In this document: positions 52,009-61,544 of the stretch, piece after piece
How positions within the stretch are numbered: position 1 is the first letter of the stretch
How the letters are laid out: every line of letters starts with the position of its first letter
Assembly: GCA_900541235.1 (NCBI GenBank)
Contig: UQIW01000009.1
Location: 1-64,000 of the forward strand
DNA: 64,000 nt
Source: an uncultured Collinsella sp.
GTDB taxonomy: Bacteria; Actinomycetota; Coriobacteriia; Coriobacteriales; Coriobacteriaceae
Direction: 5' to 3'
Notes under the pieces: generated by a model
What the model saw: only the letters and a program-made list of their open reading frames with translations
Told to the model about the DNA's origin: nothing
The model's database searches: none
Program-made: the position numbers and the translations under genes

Positions 52009-53286
52009 ATGTCCACTAAGTATGCAATCGTTGGCGGCAAGCTCATCGACGGTACCGGTGCCGAGCCGGTCGAGAACTCCCTCGTTCTCGTCGATGACAA
52101 CGGCAAGATCGAGTACGCCGGCGCCATGCAGGACCTTCCCGAGGGCGTTGAGGTCATCGACGCCGCCGGCAAGACCGTCCTTCCCGGCCTGATCGACACC
52201 CACCTGCACTTCTCGGGCAACTTGACCGACGATGACACCGACTGGGTCATGCAGCCGCTCCTCGAGAAGCAGGCCGTCGCCGTCAAGCAGGCCTACGACT
52301 GCCTCACCCACGGCCTCACCACCGTCTGCGAGATCGGCCGCTTTGGTATCCAGATCCGTGACTGCATCGACAAGGGCGTCTTCAAGGGCCCGCGCGTTCT
52401 GGCCACCGGCCTTGGCTTCTGCCGCGTTGCCGGCCACGGCGACTCCCACCACTGCAGCCAGGAGCTCAACAAGGAATCGCACCCCTGGGGCGATCAGGTC
52501 GACGGTCCTTGGGATCTGCGCAAGGCCGTCCGCCGTCGCCTGCGTGAGAACCCCGATGCCATCAAGATCTGGGCTACCGGTGGCGGCATCTGGCGCTGGG
52601 ACTCCGGCCGCGACCAGCACTACTGCTCCGAGGAGATCCAGGCCGTGGTCGAAGAGGCAAAGATGGTCGGCATCCCCGTGTGGAGCCACTGCTACAACAA
52701 CCACGCCGCTGCCTACGATTCCGTTCGCTTTGGCTGCGAGCAGCTGATTCACGGCTTCGATATCGATGAGCGCACCATGGACCTCATGGCCGAGCAGGGC
52801 ACCTTCTTCACCCCGACGATCGCTTTCCTGCCCACCTGGTACGCCACCTATCCGCCCGTCTACGTCCCCGAGCTGCACGACAAGTACGAGGGCACCCTGG
52901 TCGAGAAGGAGCTGCAGCGCAACTACGACTGCCTGCGCGAGGCCAAGAAGCGCGGCGTCGTCATGACGATCGGCTCCGACTCCTTCTCCTTCGTCACCCC
53001 GTACGGCACCTGCTCCATCGAGGAGATGTACGAGTTCGTCGACAAGATCGGCTTCACTCCGGTCGAGACCATCACCTGCGCCACCCTCAACGGTGCCAAG
53101 ATGTGCCACATCGAGGACGAGACCGGGTCCATCGAGGCCGGCAAGTGCGCCGACCTGCTGGTCGTCAACGGTGACGTCGCCGCCGACATCCACGTGCTCA
53201 ACACCGACAACATGGACGTCATCATGAAGGACGGCTGGATTGTCGAGGGCGGCACCTTCGGCGAGGCAAACAAGTACAGCGCCTAA
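52009..53286 (+). CDS. Amidohydrolase-family metal-dependent hydrolase
   Basis: A 425-residue protein with the amidohydrolase TIM-barrel plan: beta-sandwich start (KYAIVGGKLIDGTG), the HxH metal pair in DTHLHF (His65, His67), IKIWATGGGIW with the likely carboxylated Lys, WSHCYNNHAAA and LIHGFD with the further metal His residues, and the catalytic Asp in IGSDSFSF. It is closest in style to imidazolonepropionase and Xaa-Pro dipeptidase relatives that act on amide or peptide bonds. AAGGAGG lies before the ATG. Pairing with the APC permease suggests catabolism of an imported amino acid derivative. Confidence 0.88.
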   Translation: MSTKYAIVGGKLIDGTGAEPVENSLVLVDDNGKIEYAGAMQDLPEGVEVIDAAGKTVLPGLIDTHLHFSGNLTDDDTDWVMQPLLEKQAVAVKQAYDCLTHGLTTVCEIGRFGIQIRDCIDKGVFKGPRVLATGLGFCRVAGHGDSHHCSQELNKESHPWGDQVDGPWDLRKAVRRRLRENPDAIKIWATGGGIWRWDSGRDQHYCSEEIQAVVEEAKMVGIPVWSHCYNNHAAAYDSVRFGCEQLIHGFDIDERTMDLMAEQGTFFTPTIAFLPTWYATYPPVYVPELHDKYEGTLVEKELQRNYDCLREAKKRGVVMTIGSDSFSFVTPYGTCSIEEMYEFVDKIGFTPVETITCATLNGAKMCHIEDETGSIEAGKCADLLVVNGDVAADIHVLNTDNMDVIMKDGWIVEGGTFGEANKYSA

Positions 53287-53331
53287 GCTACCGTTCATCG
53301 ATGGCTTGATGTAAAACACAGTATTTGATTG

Positions 53332-53371
53332 CATAATGCAATGGAGAGGGTCGCTTGCGGCCCTCTTTATT
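53332..53371 (+). promoter_or_regulatory. -10 box and leader hairpin of the first LytS-like gene
   Basis: CATAAT at 53332-53337 could be a -10 box. A hairpin AGAGGG/CCCTCT (53345-53350 and 53361-53366) with TTTATT follows, about 35 bases before the start codon. Confidence 0.4.
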
Positions 53372-53404
53372 GCTATGGGGTGCGTCGGTAAGAAGGAGAT
53401 GACG

Positions 53405-54790
53405 GTGGATCTCAATAGGCTGATTCTGGGCAAGAGCTACAACTCTACCAAGGTCTTTCGTACCGCTCAGCATGTGGTTCAAGCCATCTTGCTCGGTATT
53501 GTCGTTCCGCTGCTTATCCTGCTGCTCATCTGGGATCTAACCGATAATCCCAATCCCGTTCCGGCCGTTGTCGTCATTGCCGGCTTGGTCATGCTGTGCT
53601 TCTTCTTCTCGTACGTCTTTGTCGTTCCCGACGACCTCACATCGAGCGCAACCGACCGCACGCTCGCCATCGCTTCAAAAATATTCGCCTACACGTCGCG
53701 CGGCCTTACGCCCGAAGCTGCCCTGGGCGCCTCTAAGATCATCCTGTCCGAAACTATCGCCTCTGCCATCTGCTTTACCGACGGCAAGCAGGTGTTGGCA
53801 AGCTGGGGCGAGGACTCGGCAAAATGCCCCGCGGGCACCCCGGTGGTGCTGCGGACTACGCTCAACGTGATCAACAGCGGTGAGCAAAGCGTGTTCTCGC
53901 GCGATGCCTCGACCGAGACAGGTGGCTACTTTCCGCGCCTGCGCGCCGGTATTGTCGCACCGCTTACCGTGCGCGGGCATTGCGTGGGCACGCTCGAGCT
54001 GTATTATCCCCGTCTGAGCAGCATCGATATGCGCCAGACGGCGCTTGCCTCGGGCTTTGCCGACCTCATTTCCACGCAGCTTGCGAGCTTTGAGCTCGAG
54101 CGCCAGGACGAGCTTACGGCCCGCGTGGAGCTGCGCGCCTTGCAATCGCAGGTCGATCCTCATTTTCTGTTTAACACCATCAGCACCATCGTGTCGCTCG
54201 TGCGTACCGAGCCGGACAAGGCCAGGTCGCTGCTGATCGACTTTTCCAATTACTACCGTCAGACGCTTTCTGATTCCGATACGCTCACCACGCTCGAGCA
54301 CGAGGTGGAACAGGGCACTCGCTATATCAATCTTATGCAGGCTCGTTATGGCGACGGCCGTCTGCGCGTCTCGGTCGATATCGACTTTGAGGTGCGCGAT
54401 TGCATGGTGCCGCCGTTTATCTTGCAGCCGTTGCTCGAAAACTGCATCAAGCACGCGCAGCGCGAGACCGAGCCGCTTTCTATTCATGTTAGGGCTTTCG
54501 AGACCGATGACGGTTTGGAGATCATCGTCGAGGACGATGGCATCGGTATGAGCGAAGAGGTCTGCGCGCATCTGTTTGAGCAGCATCGCTTGGAGGAGCC
54601 CGAGAGCATTACCGCCGACGGCTCCGTCAAGCGAGGTTGCGGCCTGGCGCTCTTCAACGTGCTTCAGCGCATCCATTTCTTTTACGGAGAAGATTCCGGC
54701 ATGCGCGTGAAGTCCCAGGAGGGCGTGGGAACGCAGGTCATCGTCGAGCTGAACGGCGAGCCGCATGAGCCGGCGCCGTTGACGGCGTAG
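53405..54790 (+). CDS. LytS/YehU-type sensor histidine kinase, first copy
   Basis: A 461-residue kinase. GTG at 53405 is chosen because AAGGAG lies six bases upstream; the ATG at 53399 touches that site. Two membrane helices (about residues 27-45 and 52-70) form the sensor, followed by a GAF-like domain (about 90-230), the His_kinase domain with QVDPHFLFNTISTIVSL (phosphorylated His), and an HATPase_c domain with PFILQPLLENCIKHA, EDDGIGM and GCGLALFNV. Such kinases often sense cell-wall or metabolite signals. The LytTR response regulator follows 38 bases later. It is paralogous to the kinase at 59.3 kb. Confidence 0.9.
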   Translation: MDLNRLILGKSYNSTKVFRTAQHVVQAILLGIVVPLLILLLIWDLTDNPNPVPAVVVIAGLVMLCFFFSYVFVVPDDLTSSATDRTLAIASKIFAYTSRGLTPEAALGASKIILSETIASAICFTDGKQVLASWGEDSAKCPAGTPVVLRTTLNVINSGEQSVFSRDASTETGGYFPRLRAGIVAPLTVRGHCVGTLELYYPRLSSIDMRQTALASGFADLISTQLASFELERQDELTARVELRALQSQVDPHFLFNTISTIVSLVRTEPDKARSLLIDFSNYYRQTLSDSDTLTTLEHEVEQGTRYINLMQARYGDGRLRVSVDIDFEVRDCMVPPFILQPLLENCIKHAQRETEPLSIHVRAFETDDGLEIIVEDDGIGMSEEVCAHLFEQHRLEEPESITADGSVKRGCGLALFNVLQRIHFFYGEDSGMRVKSQEGVGTQVIVELNGEPHEPAPLTA

Positions 54791-54828
54791 CACGCGGTTG
54801 GATTGAGAGAAAAAGAGGGGAAGCACAT

Positions 54829-55563
54829 ATGTCCGAAGGCTGGAACATCTTGGTGGTTGATGACGAGCCTCCAATTAGGGCTGAGCTACGCTATCTGTTG
54901 GAAAAGGATACGCGTGTGGGTCAGATTGCCGAGGCGGGCAATGTCACCGAAGCCGTGGAGTCGATTCTGTCGAACAAGCCCGACGTGTTGTTTTTAGACA
55001 TTACCATGCCCGGTCGCTCGGGAATTGAGCTTGCCGAGACGCTGCAGAACCTAAAGACGCCGCCGGTGGTTGTGTTTGTGACGGCGTTTGCCGAATTTGC
55101 CGCTGATGCGTATAACCTCGATGCGGTCGACTATGTCGTCAAGCCGGTCGAGGACGCACGCCTGTCAAAGGCACTCGACAAGATCGAGGCAGCCTTGGGT
55201 GCCCGTCGTGTTATCCATGCTCCGCGCCAGCCTTTGCGTCTGACGGTGGACCGCGGGGGCAAAAAGGTGTTCATTCCCGCCGCAGACGTCTGCTACTTTG
55301 AGGCGCGCGCCGATTTTTGCAACGCCATCTGCGCCGAGGGAACGTACCTGATCAATGAGTCGATCTCTTCGCTCGAGCGTCGCTTGGACTCCGAGGGCTT
55401 TATTCGCGTTCATCGCAGCTACCTGGTCAATTTGGAAGACGTGCACAATGTTGAGATTGGCTCCACGGGGTTGATGGAGCTCAGGCTCGACCGCGTGAAC
55501 TCGACGGTACCGGTGTCCCGTCGTCGTGCCGCCGAGGTCAAGTCGCACCTGGGGCTTGCGTAA
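54829..55563 (+). CDS. LytTR-type response regulator, first copy
   Basis: A 244-residue protein: receiver domain with VDDEPPIR, the phospho-acceptor Asp in LFLDITMPG, VTAFAEFA and the Lys in VKPVEDAR; then a LytTR DNA-binding domain (about 140-244) with GKKVFIPAADVCYFEARAD, GFIRVHRSYLVN and PVSRRRAAEVKSHL. It would bind direct repeats upstream of target promoters. Its partner is the kinase immediately upstream. The AGAGGGG site precedes the ATG. Confidence 0.92.
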   Translation: MSEGWNILVVDDEPPIRAELRYLLEKDTRVGQIAEAGNVTEAVESILSNKPDVLFLDITMPGRSGIELAETLQNLKTPPVVVFVTAFAEFAADAYNLDAVDYVVKPVEDARLSKALDKIEAALGARRVIHAPRQPLRLTVDRGGKKVFIPAADVCYFEARADFCNAICAEGTYLINESISSLERRLDSEGFIRVHRSYLVNLEDVHNVEIGSTGLMELRLDRVNSTVPVSRRRAAEVKSHLGLA

Positions 55564-55655
55564 GAGGCTTGCGTGCCGTCGTTTACCATCGCAGGTTTGG
55601 CATGGGCGCGCGGTGGGCATAATGGGTGGCATCGAATGAAATCGAAAGGATCATT

Positions 55656-56600
55656 ATGCCCGCGCTTATCACCCATCATCTGTTTGGCGAGGAAAGCATC
55701 GACCGTCTTCCGCAGGGCGTCATCACGTCCGATGAAGAGCGCATTGCCTTTATCTTGGGCAACCAAGGCCCCGACCCGTTTTTCTTTCACATTCTGACAC
55801 CGCGTGTTTCCGACTGCACGCTGCTGGCGCAGGTCATGCATCGGTCGCGCATGTCTCGCCAGTTCGCGTGCCTGCGCGACGGCGTGTCGCACCTGCAGCC
55901 GCGCGATGCCAGCTTGGGTCGCGCCTTTGCGTTGGGCCTGCTGTCTCATTACGTGCTCGACCGCAACGCCCATCCCTTTGTCTATGAGCAGCAGTTTGGC
56001 ATCGTGGAGTCCGATTCAGAGCTTGAGGATTCGAGCAGTCAGGTCCATGCCGTGATCGAGAGCGACCTGGATGTACTGATGCTGCAGCTTAAACGCGATG
56101 GCGCTACGGTCGACGATTACCCGCCGGCGGGCGAGATCGTCACCACCGATCGCATCAATCGCGTGGCCGGCGTGCTGATGAGCTATGTTGCCGGACGCGT
56201 GTACGGCATTGACATTCCGGCGGGGGAGTACGGTGCTGCCGTTGCCAATATGCAGCGACTTTACCGCGCGATTGAGCCGGCCGGCTCCGCAAAGACGCGC
56301 GCGATCTCGCTGGTTGAGGGCTTGGTGCACGACTACTCGCTGCTCGACGGCCTTGCCCATCGCGTGACGACGGAGCTGCCCGAGCGCACCGGTAACCTGG
56401 GCCATCTGACATGGAAGAATCCCTTTACCGACGAGGTCTCGAACGAGAGTTTCCCCGAGGTCTTTGATCGCGCGCTGGTCGATTACGAGTGCACGGTCGC
56501 ACGTTTTATCGAGACCGGTGACATGGATGCCGTGACCAGTCGCGTCAACTACAGCGGTCGCGTGCTCAATGCCGATGAGGAGTTCGACCGCGAGGAATAG
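55656..56600 (+). CDS. Zinc-dependent phospholipase C-family protein
   Basis: A 314-residue protein starting MPALITHHLFGEES after AAAGGA. It has the His/Asp pattern of the Zn_dep_PLPC family: THHLFGEE near the start, QGPDPFFFH, LLSHYVLDRNAHPFVYEQQ and HAVIESDLD. There is no signal peptide. Family members hydrolyse phospholipids, but many bacterial cytoplasmic homologues are uncharacterised. It is probably its own transcription unit, with a CATAAT box near 55618. Confidence 0.78.
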   Translation: MPALITHHLFGEESIDRLPQGVITSDEERIAFILGNQGPDPFFFHILTPRVSDCTLLAQVMHRSRMSRQFACLRDGVSHLQPRDASLGRAFALGLLSHYVLDRNAHPFVYEQQFGIVESDSELEDSSSQVHAVIESDLDVLMLQLKRDGATVDDYPPAGEIVTTDRINRVAGVLMSYVAGRVYGIDIPAGEYGAAVANMQRLYRAIEPAGSAKTRAISLVEGLVHDYSLLDGLAHRVTTELPERTGNLGHLTWKNPFTDEVSNESFPEVFDRALVDYECTVARFIETGDMDAVTSRVNYSGRVLNADEEFDREE

Positions 56601-56701
56601 GGCCCGTGCGTGCCCCTTTGCCGAATCCTTACCGGCGGTTCTGGACAATTGGGGTACGATGAACTAACTGCATATCGGGCGAATACGAAGGGTCCCTGTC
56701 C

Positions 56702-57961
56702 ATGAAATACACCAAGCTCGAGCGTAACTGGGTTATGTATGATGTGGGCAATTCGGCCCTTGTGCTGCTCAATACCTCGGTGGTGCCCATTTACTTTAAC
56801 GCCATCAATACCGGCGCTTCCTCGGCCGACCTGGTGGTCGCTTGGGGCAATGCGCAGACGATCGCCTCGCTGGTCATCGCCATGCTCATGCCCATTCTGG
56901 GCGCGCTTGCCGACTACGCCGGCAACAAGATCAAGTTCTTCTTGGGCTTCTTCCTCACGGGCCTGGTGCTTTGCCTGGCGCAGGCTATCCCAATGTCCGC
57001 CATGGCATTTTTGACCGTGTACGTGCTGTGCACCATCGGCCTTAACTCTTCTATGACGTTCTACGACGCCATGCTGCCCGACATTACCACCGACGAGCGC
57101 ATGGACGCCGTGTCCAGCTCGGGCTATGCCTGGGGCTACATCGGTTCCACCGTGCCGTTCGTCATCTGCCTGGCGCTCATCATGGGTGGCCCCGCTCTTG
57201 GCGTCCCCACCATGCTGGCAACGCGTCTGTCGTTTATCATCACTGGTGCCTGGTGGCTCATCTTTACCCTGCCGCTCATTCGCACCTATAAGCAAAAGTA
57301 CGGTCGCGAGCGCGGTCCCGAGGACACTATCGGCCACATCGTGGGCGGTGTGTTCTCCGAGGTCGGACACACCATGCGCGAGATCGCCCACAACAAGACC
57401 GTGCTGGTCTACATGATCGCGTTCTTCTTCTATATCGACGGTGTGCACACGGTCATTTCCATGGCTACCAGCTACGGCTCGGCTTTGGGCATCGATTCGA
57501 CCCAGTTGGTCCTGGCGCTGCTCGTTACGCAGTTTGTGGCCTTCCCGTCCGCCATCATCTACGGCAAGCTCGCCGGCCGCGTGGGCACGCTCAACATGAT
57601 CTTGGTGGCAGTCGCCGCCTATATGGGCATTGTGCTGTTCGCCGCGTTCTTCCTAAAGACCGCCTTTGAGTTTTGGGTGCTTGCCATTATGGTCGGCCTG
57701 TTCCAGGGCGGCGTGCAGGCGCTCAGCCGTAGCTACTTTGGCCGCATTATCCCCAAGGAAAAGTCCAACGAGTACTACGGCTTCTTTGACATCTTTGGTC
57801 GTTATGCAAGCGTTATGGGCACCTTCCTGGTGTCGGTCGTCACCTCGCTGACCGGCAACCCGTCGCTGGGCGTCCTTTCCATTGGCGTGCTGCTGATCGT
57901 TGGCTTTATGCTGCTGGTCCGCCTGTCCCGCATGACTCGGGCGGCAGAGCATGCCGCATAG
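56702..57961 (+). CDS. MFS transporter of the UMF1 type
   Basis: A 419-residue transporter with about twelve membrane helices, opening with ERNWVMYDVGNSALVLLNTSVVPIYF, the signature of the UMF1/Atg22-like branch of the major facilitator superfamily. Other features are the loop DITTDERMDAVSSSGYAWGYIGS and RSYFGRIIPKEKSNEYYGFFDIFGRYAS. Substrate unknown; eukaryotic Atg22 exports amino acids. AAGGG lies twelve bases before the ATG. Confidence 0.85.
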   Translation: MKYTKLERNWVMYDVGNSALVLLNTSVVPIYFNAINTGASSADLVVAWGNAQTIASLVIAMLMPILGALADYAGNKIKFFLGFFLTGLVLCLAQAIPMSAMAFLTVYVLCTIGLNSSMTFYDAMLPDITTDERMDAVSSSGYAWGYIGSTVPFVICLALIMGGPALGVPTMLATRLSFIITGAWWLIFTLPLIRTYKQKYGRERGPEDTIGHIVGGVFSEVGHTMREIAHNKTVLVYMIAFFFYIDGVHTVISMATSYGSALGIDSTQLVLALLVTQFVAFPSAIIYGKLAGRVGTLNMILVAVAAYMGIVLFAAFFLKTAFEFWVLAIMVGLFQGGVQALSRSYFGRIIPKEKSNEYYGFFDIFGRYASVMGTFLVSVVTSLTGNPSLGVLSIGVLLIVGFMLLVRLSRMTRAAEHAA

Positions 57962-58053
57962 GAGCGAGCGGCTATTGTGCCTGTCCACGGTACTCTTTTG
58001 GGGTTATCCGCAATAAACATTGAGACTTGCGAGCAATGATTTGCCCAAGTGGG

Positions 58054-58111
58054 TATGATGGAATCAGCTAGGTCGCGGGGCGTCGCCTGTGTTTGGCGGC
58101 GCCCCGTTTTT
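58054..58111 (+). promoter_or_regulatory. Promoter and leader terminator of the glycosyltransferase gene
   Basis: TATGAT at 58054-58059 resembles a -10 box. From 58076 CGGGGCGTCGCC pairs with GGCGGCGCCCCG (one G-U) and is followed by TTTTTGTG, a full intrinsic terminator only 21 bases before the glycosyltransferase start codon. It may end read-through from the MFS gene or act as an attenuator. Confidence 0.6.
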
Positions 58112-58132
58112 GTGTTGCAGGGAGGGTAAGGC

Positions 58133-59320
58133 ATGAACGCCACGGTCGTGATTCCAACGTATTGGGCGGGCGATGACGCTTGCGCAAACGCCCCTGGCAC
58201 CTATGACCATTCGACGCGACTCAACGCCGACAATCCCGAACTCGACCGCTGCCTGGCCTCGCTTGAGCAGGTACGTGACATCCCGCGCATCATCCTTTTG
58301 GTGGTCTGTCCCGTTTCTGCCACAGCCGATGTGTCGCTGCGCGTGCACGAGATTGTCGACGCGCATCCCACGCTCAAGGTCACCGTTGTCACCAACACCC
58401 AGGCCTCGCGCATCGCAGACCGGGTTGCTCAGATCGCGCCCAAGGGTTCGGGCGAGTGCGTGAGCCTGCGAGGCTACGGTGCCATCCGCAATATGGGGCT
58501 AGCCTGCGCCGCTGTGCTGGGGCATGACGCGGTTATCTTCTTGGATGACGATGAGACTGTCATCGACGCCGACTTCATGAAGCGCGCGACCTATGCGTTG
58601 GGGCAGCAGACGCGTCAGGGCTTGCCGATCTTGGTCAAGAGCGGCTATTTCTACGATCGCGACGGCTCGCCGCTGGCTCCCACGGACAAGGCGGGCATCT
58701 GCCATCGTTGGTGGACCAAGCGCATCGAGTTCAACCGTTGGATGAAAAAGGCGCTCTCGGGCACCCGCATCTCGCGCTCCAACTACGTGTGCGGCGGCCT
58801 GATGGCCCTGCACGCCCGCGCCTTTACGCGTGTGGCCTTTGACCCGTTTATCACCCGCGGCGAGGACTTGGATTACCTCTTTAACATGCGCATGTTTGGC
58901 TACGACGTGTGGTTCGATAACGAGTGGACCGTGCGCCATCTGCCTCCGGAGTCCGAAAAGCGCTCGCCGCGCTTTATGCAGGATGTATACCGTTGGTACT
59001 ACGAACGGGCCAAGTTGACATTCGCCGCGCATCAAAAGGAGCTCATTCCCGTTACGGCGGCATCGCTCATGCCCTACCCGGGCCCGTGGATTTCGCGCGA
59101 GCTCGACGACCGCGTGCGCAAGACCGCTATGGTCCGCAGCGTGTTTACCCGCGAGCATGAGGGCTACCTGCGCATCTGGCGCCATGGTATCGACGAGGCA
59201 AAGGCCTATGCGCGCCAAAACGCTGCAAGCTACCTGCGTTTCCAGAGCTTTTGGCCCAAGATCATGGACGGGCTTTGGCGTGACGCACAACTGATCAGTA
59301 TCCTGGAGGGGGCCGAATGA
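58133..59320 (+). CDS. GT2-like glycosyltransferase
   Basis: A 395-residue cytoplasmic protein with a GT-A type start (MNATVVIPTYW) and metal-binding acidic cluster DDDET at about residues 138-142. GGLMALHARAF and RGEDLDYLFNMRMFG follow, typical of the acceptor side of family 2 transferases. The C-terminal region WYYERAKLTFAAHQKEL is helical. It probably adds sugars to cell-surface polymers; donor and acceptor are unknown. GGGAGGG precedes the ATG. Its stop overlaps the start of the second LytS-like kinase (ATGA), a tight link between a surface-sugar enzyme and a sensor. Confidence 0.72.
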   Translation: MNATVVIPTYWAGDDACANAPGTYDHSTRLNADNPELDRCLASLEQVRDIPRIILLVVCPVSATADVSLRVHEIVDAHPTLKVTVVTNTQASRIADRVAQIAPKGSGECVSLRGYGAIRNMGLACAAVLGHDAVIFLDDDETVIDADFMKRATYALGQQTRQGLPILVKSGYFYDRDGSPLAPTDKAGICHRWWTKRIEFNRWMKKALSGTRISRSNYVCGGLMALHARAFTRVAFDPFITRGEDLDYLFNMRMFGYDVWFDNEWTVRHLPPESEKRSPRFMQDVYRWYYERAKLTFAAHQKELIPVTAASLMPYPGPWISRELDDRVRKTAMVRSVFTREHEGYLRIWRHGIDEAKAYARQNAASYLRFQSFWPKIMDGLWRDAQLISILEGAE

Positions 59321-60660
59321 TCGACCGCCGCGCCCAGCGCGATAGTTCAATATCAATCTTTCGCATCATTGCCGTTGCCTGCGCCATTTGCGTGCTGGTG
59401 TACTTTATTTTTGCCTTGGTGACCGGTATCGAGCCGATCGCCACGGTGATTGCCTGCGCGCTGCTGTGCATCTTTCTGTGCATCTTTATCTTTTTGACGC
59501 TCAATCCCGATTCGGTGCGCTCCCAGTACACCGAGGAGACGCTCTCGGTGGCCTCGGCCATGCTCGAGGACATTAAGGGCGGTCTGACGCAGGAGTCGGC
59601 GCGTTTGGTGTGCCGGCGCATTTTGCCCGAGACGCGCGCCATGACGGTGGCCATCACCGACGAGGACAACGTGCTTGCCTGCGCGGGCGAGTTTGAGGAA
59701 AAACTGCTGCCCGATACTCCCATCCACACGCTTGCCACACGCTACGTTATCGAACATGGCATCGTGCAGTCGTTCAACCGTATGGTGGATGTCGTGGGCT
59801 CGGACGGCTCGCACAACCAAGTCCCCGCCGGCATTATCGCCCCCATCAAGGTGGGCGATCGTACCGTCGGCACGCTCAAGTTCTACTACAAGACCCCGCG
59901 CGCCGTCGACCGTACCCAGTACGCGCTTGCCTCGGGCTTTGCCGAGATCTTGTCCACGCAGCTCGCCATCCACGAGCTCGAGGTGCAAAAGGAACTCACG
60001 GCGCGCGCCGAGGTGCGTGCGCTGCAGGCGCAGATTAACCCGCACTTCCTGTTCAACACGCTGAACACCATTGCATCGTTTACGCGCACCGACCCGCTGC
60101 GGGCCCGCGAACTGCTTCGTGAGTTCTCATCGTTCTATCGTGCCACGCTCGACAACTCGGGATCGCTTATTCCGGTCTCGCGCGAGGTCGCACAGACCAG
60201 GCGCTACCTTACCTTTGAGAAGGCCCGCTTTGGCGAGGACCGCGTGCTTGCGACGTTCGATGTGTCCGAGGACGTGGAAGATACGCTGGTGCCGGCGTTC
60301 GTGATCCAGCCGATTGTCGAGAACGCCGTACGTCATGGTATGGGCGATGACGACGCCCTGAGGATCGACGTGACCGTTCACCAAGACGGCGAGGATGCAA
60401 TCTTGATTGCCGTGGCCGATAATGGCGTGGGCATGGATGAGGGTACCGCCGCCAGACTGTTTGACGAGCGTTCTGCCCGTCCCGACGCCAGCTCTCCCCA
60501 GGGTGGCGGCGCCGGTGTGGCCATGCACAATATTTCGGAGCGCATCCATCGCTTTTATGGGCCGCACTCCTATACGCGTGTCGAATCGGCGCCGGGCAAG
60601 GGCACCAAAGTGCTCCTTCATCTTGATTTGTCAGAGAGCATCTTCGACATTCAAGAGTAA
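59317..60660 (+). CDS. LytS/YehU-type sensor histidine kinase, second copy
   Basis: A 447-residue kinase with two membrane helices (about residues 15-35 and 42-62), a GAF-like domain (about 85-220), the histidine region QINPHFLFNTLNTIASFTRTD, and the ATPase motifs FVIQPIVENAVRHGM, ADNGVGMDEG and GGGAGVAMHNI. It is co-linear with and clearly related to the kinase at 53405. Its start overlaps the glycosyltransferase stop. The LytTR regulator follows after 72 bases. Confidence 0.92.
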   Translation: MIDRRAQRDSSISIFRIIAVACAICVLVYFIFALVTGIEPIATVIACALLCIFLCIFIFLTLNPDSVRSQYTEETLSVASAMLEDIKGGLTQESARLVCRRILPETRAMTVAITDEDNVLACAGEFEEKLLPDTPIHTLATRYVIEHGIVQSFNRMVDVVGSDGSHNQVPAGIIAPIKVGDRTVGTLKFYYKTPRAVDRTQYALASGFAEILSTQLAIHELEVQKELTARAEVRALQAQINPHFLFNTLNTIASFTRTDPLRARELLREFSSFYRATLDNSGSLIPVSREVAQTRRYLTFEKARFGEDRVLATFDVSEDVEDTLVPAFVIQPIVENAVRHGMGDDDALRIDVTVHQDGEDAILIAVADNGVGMDEGTAARLFDERSARPDASSPQGGGAGVAMHNISERIHRFYGPHSYTRVESAPGKGTKVLLHLDLSESIFDIQE

Positions 60661-60732
60661 AATAAAAGGCTACGGGCTCAACGTCATGCGACGGATGCCC
60701 GGCGTAGTTAGTTGACGAAAGGTTTTATCCCT

Positions 60733-61449
60733 ATGCTGCGTGCGATGATTGTGGATGATGAGGCGCCGGCTCGCTCGGAGCTTCGCTTCCTGCTCGAGCA
60801 AACGGGCAAGATCGGCACGATCACGGAGGCGTCGAGCGTCCGCTCCGCCATCGAGATGCTTATGGAAAGCCGCGTGGATGTCGTGTTTCTCGATATCTCG
60901 ATGCCCGGTGCCTCGGGCCTGCAACTTGCCGAGGCGCTGCATAAGCTCAAAAATCCGCCGGCGATCGTGTTTGTGACTGCGTATAGTGACCATGCGGTCG
61001 AGGCATTCGACGTGGATGCCGTCGATTATCTGATGAAGCCGGTCGAGGAAGCTCGCTTGGATCGCGCGATCGAGAAGGTCATGCAACGCACCAAGCCGGT
61101 TACGGACAGCAAGGTGACCATCGAGCGTATCCCGGTGGAAAAGGGCGGCCGCAAGGTGCTCATTCCCGTGGACGACATTCGCTTTATCATGGCCAAGGAC
61201 GATTACTCCTGCATCTATACCGTCGATGATCGCTTTTTGTCGACGACCTCGCTGGCGCAGTTTGAGGCCAAACTCTGCGACTTTGGCTTCTTCCGTGTTC
61301 ACCGCCGCTATATCGTCAACTTGGCGTGCGTCACGGATGTGGAGACGGTGCCCTCGGGCGCCATCCAGCTGGGCATTACGGGCGTCGACGAACGCGTGCC
61401 GGTTTCGCGCCGCCGCGTCGTGCCGCTCAAGAAGGCTCTGAGTCTCTAG
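60733..61449 (+). CDS. LytTR-type response regulator, second copy
   Basis: A 238-residue regulator: receiver with IVDDEAPAR, Asp in VFLDISMPG, VTAYSDHA and MKPVEEAR; LytTR domain with GGRKVLIPVDDIRFIMAKDD, FFRVHRRYIVN and PVSRRRVVPLKKAL. It is paralogous to the regulator at 54829. AAAGG lies ten bases before the ATG at 60733; a TTG at 60712 is in frame but has no site. A terminator follows at once. Confidence 0.92.
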   Translation: MLRAMIVDDEAPARSELRFLLEQTGKIGTITEASSVRSAIEMLMESRVDVVFLDISMPGASGLQLAEALHKLKNPPAIVFVTAYSDHAVEAFDVDAVDYLMKPVEEARLDRAIEKVMQRTKPVTDSKVTIERIPVEKGGRKVLIPVDDIRFIMAKDDYSCIYTVDDRFLSTTSLAQFEAKLCDFGFFRVHRRYIVNLACVTDVETVPSGAIQLGITGVDERVPVSRRRVVPLKKALSL

Positions 61450-61455
61450 CACACT

Positions 61456-61505
61456 GGCCCCGCAGCCCTGTAGACCCATCGTCTGCGGAGCCGTGGGGCC
61501 TTTTT
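61456..61505 (+). terminator. Terminator of the second LytS/LytTR operon
   Basis: GGCCCCGCAG pairs with CTGCGGAGCCGTGGGGCC (an interrupted arm) and is followed by TTTTTGT. Confidence 0.75.
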
Positions 61506-61544
61506 GTATGTATCTGCCGAATCGTTTTTTGCGGAAGGGATCCC

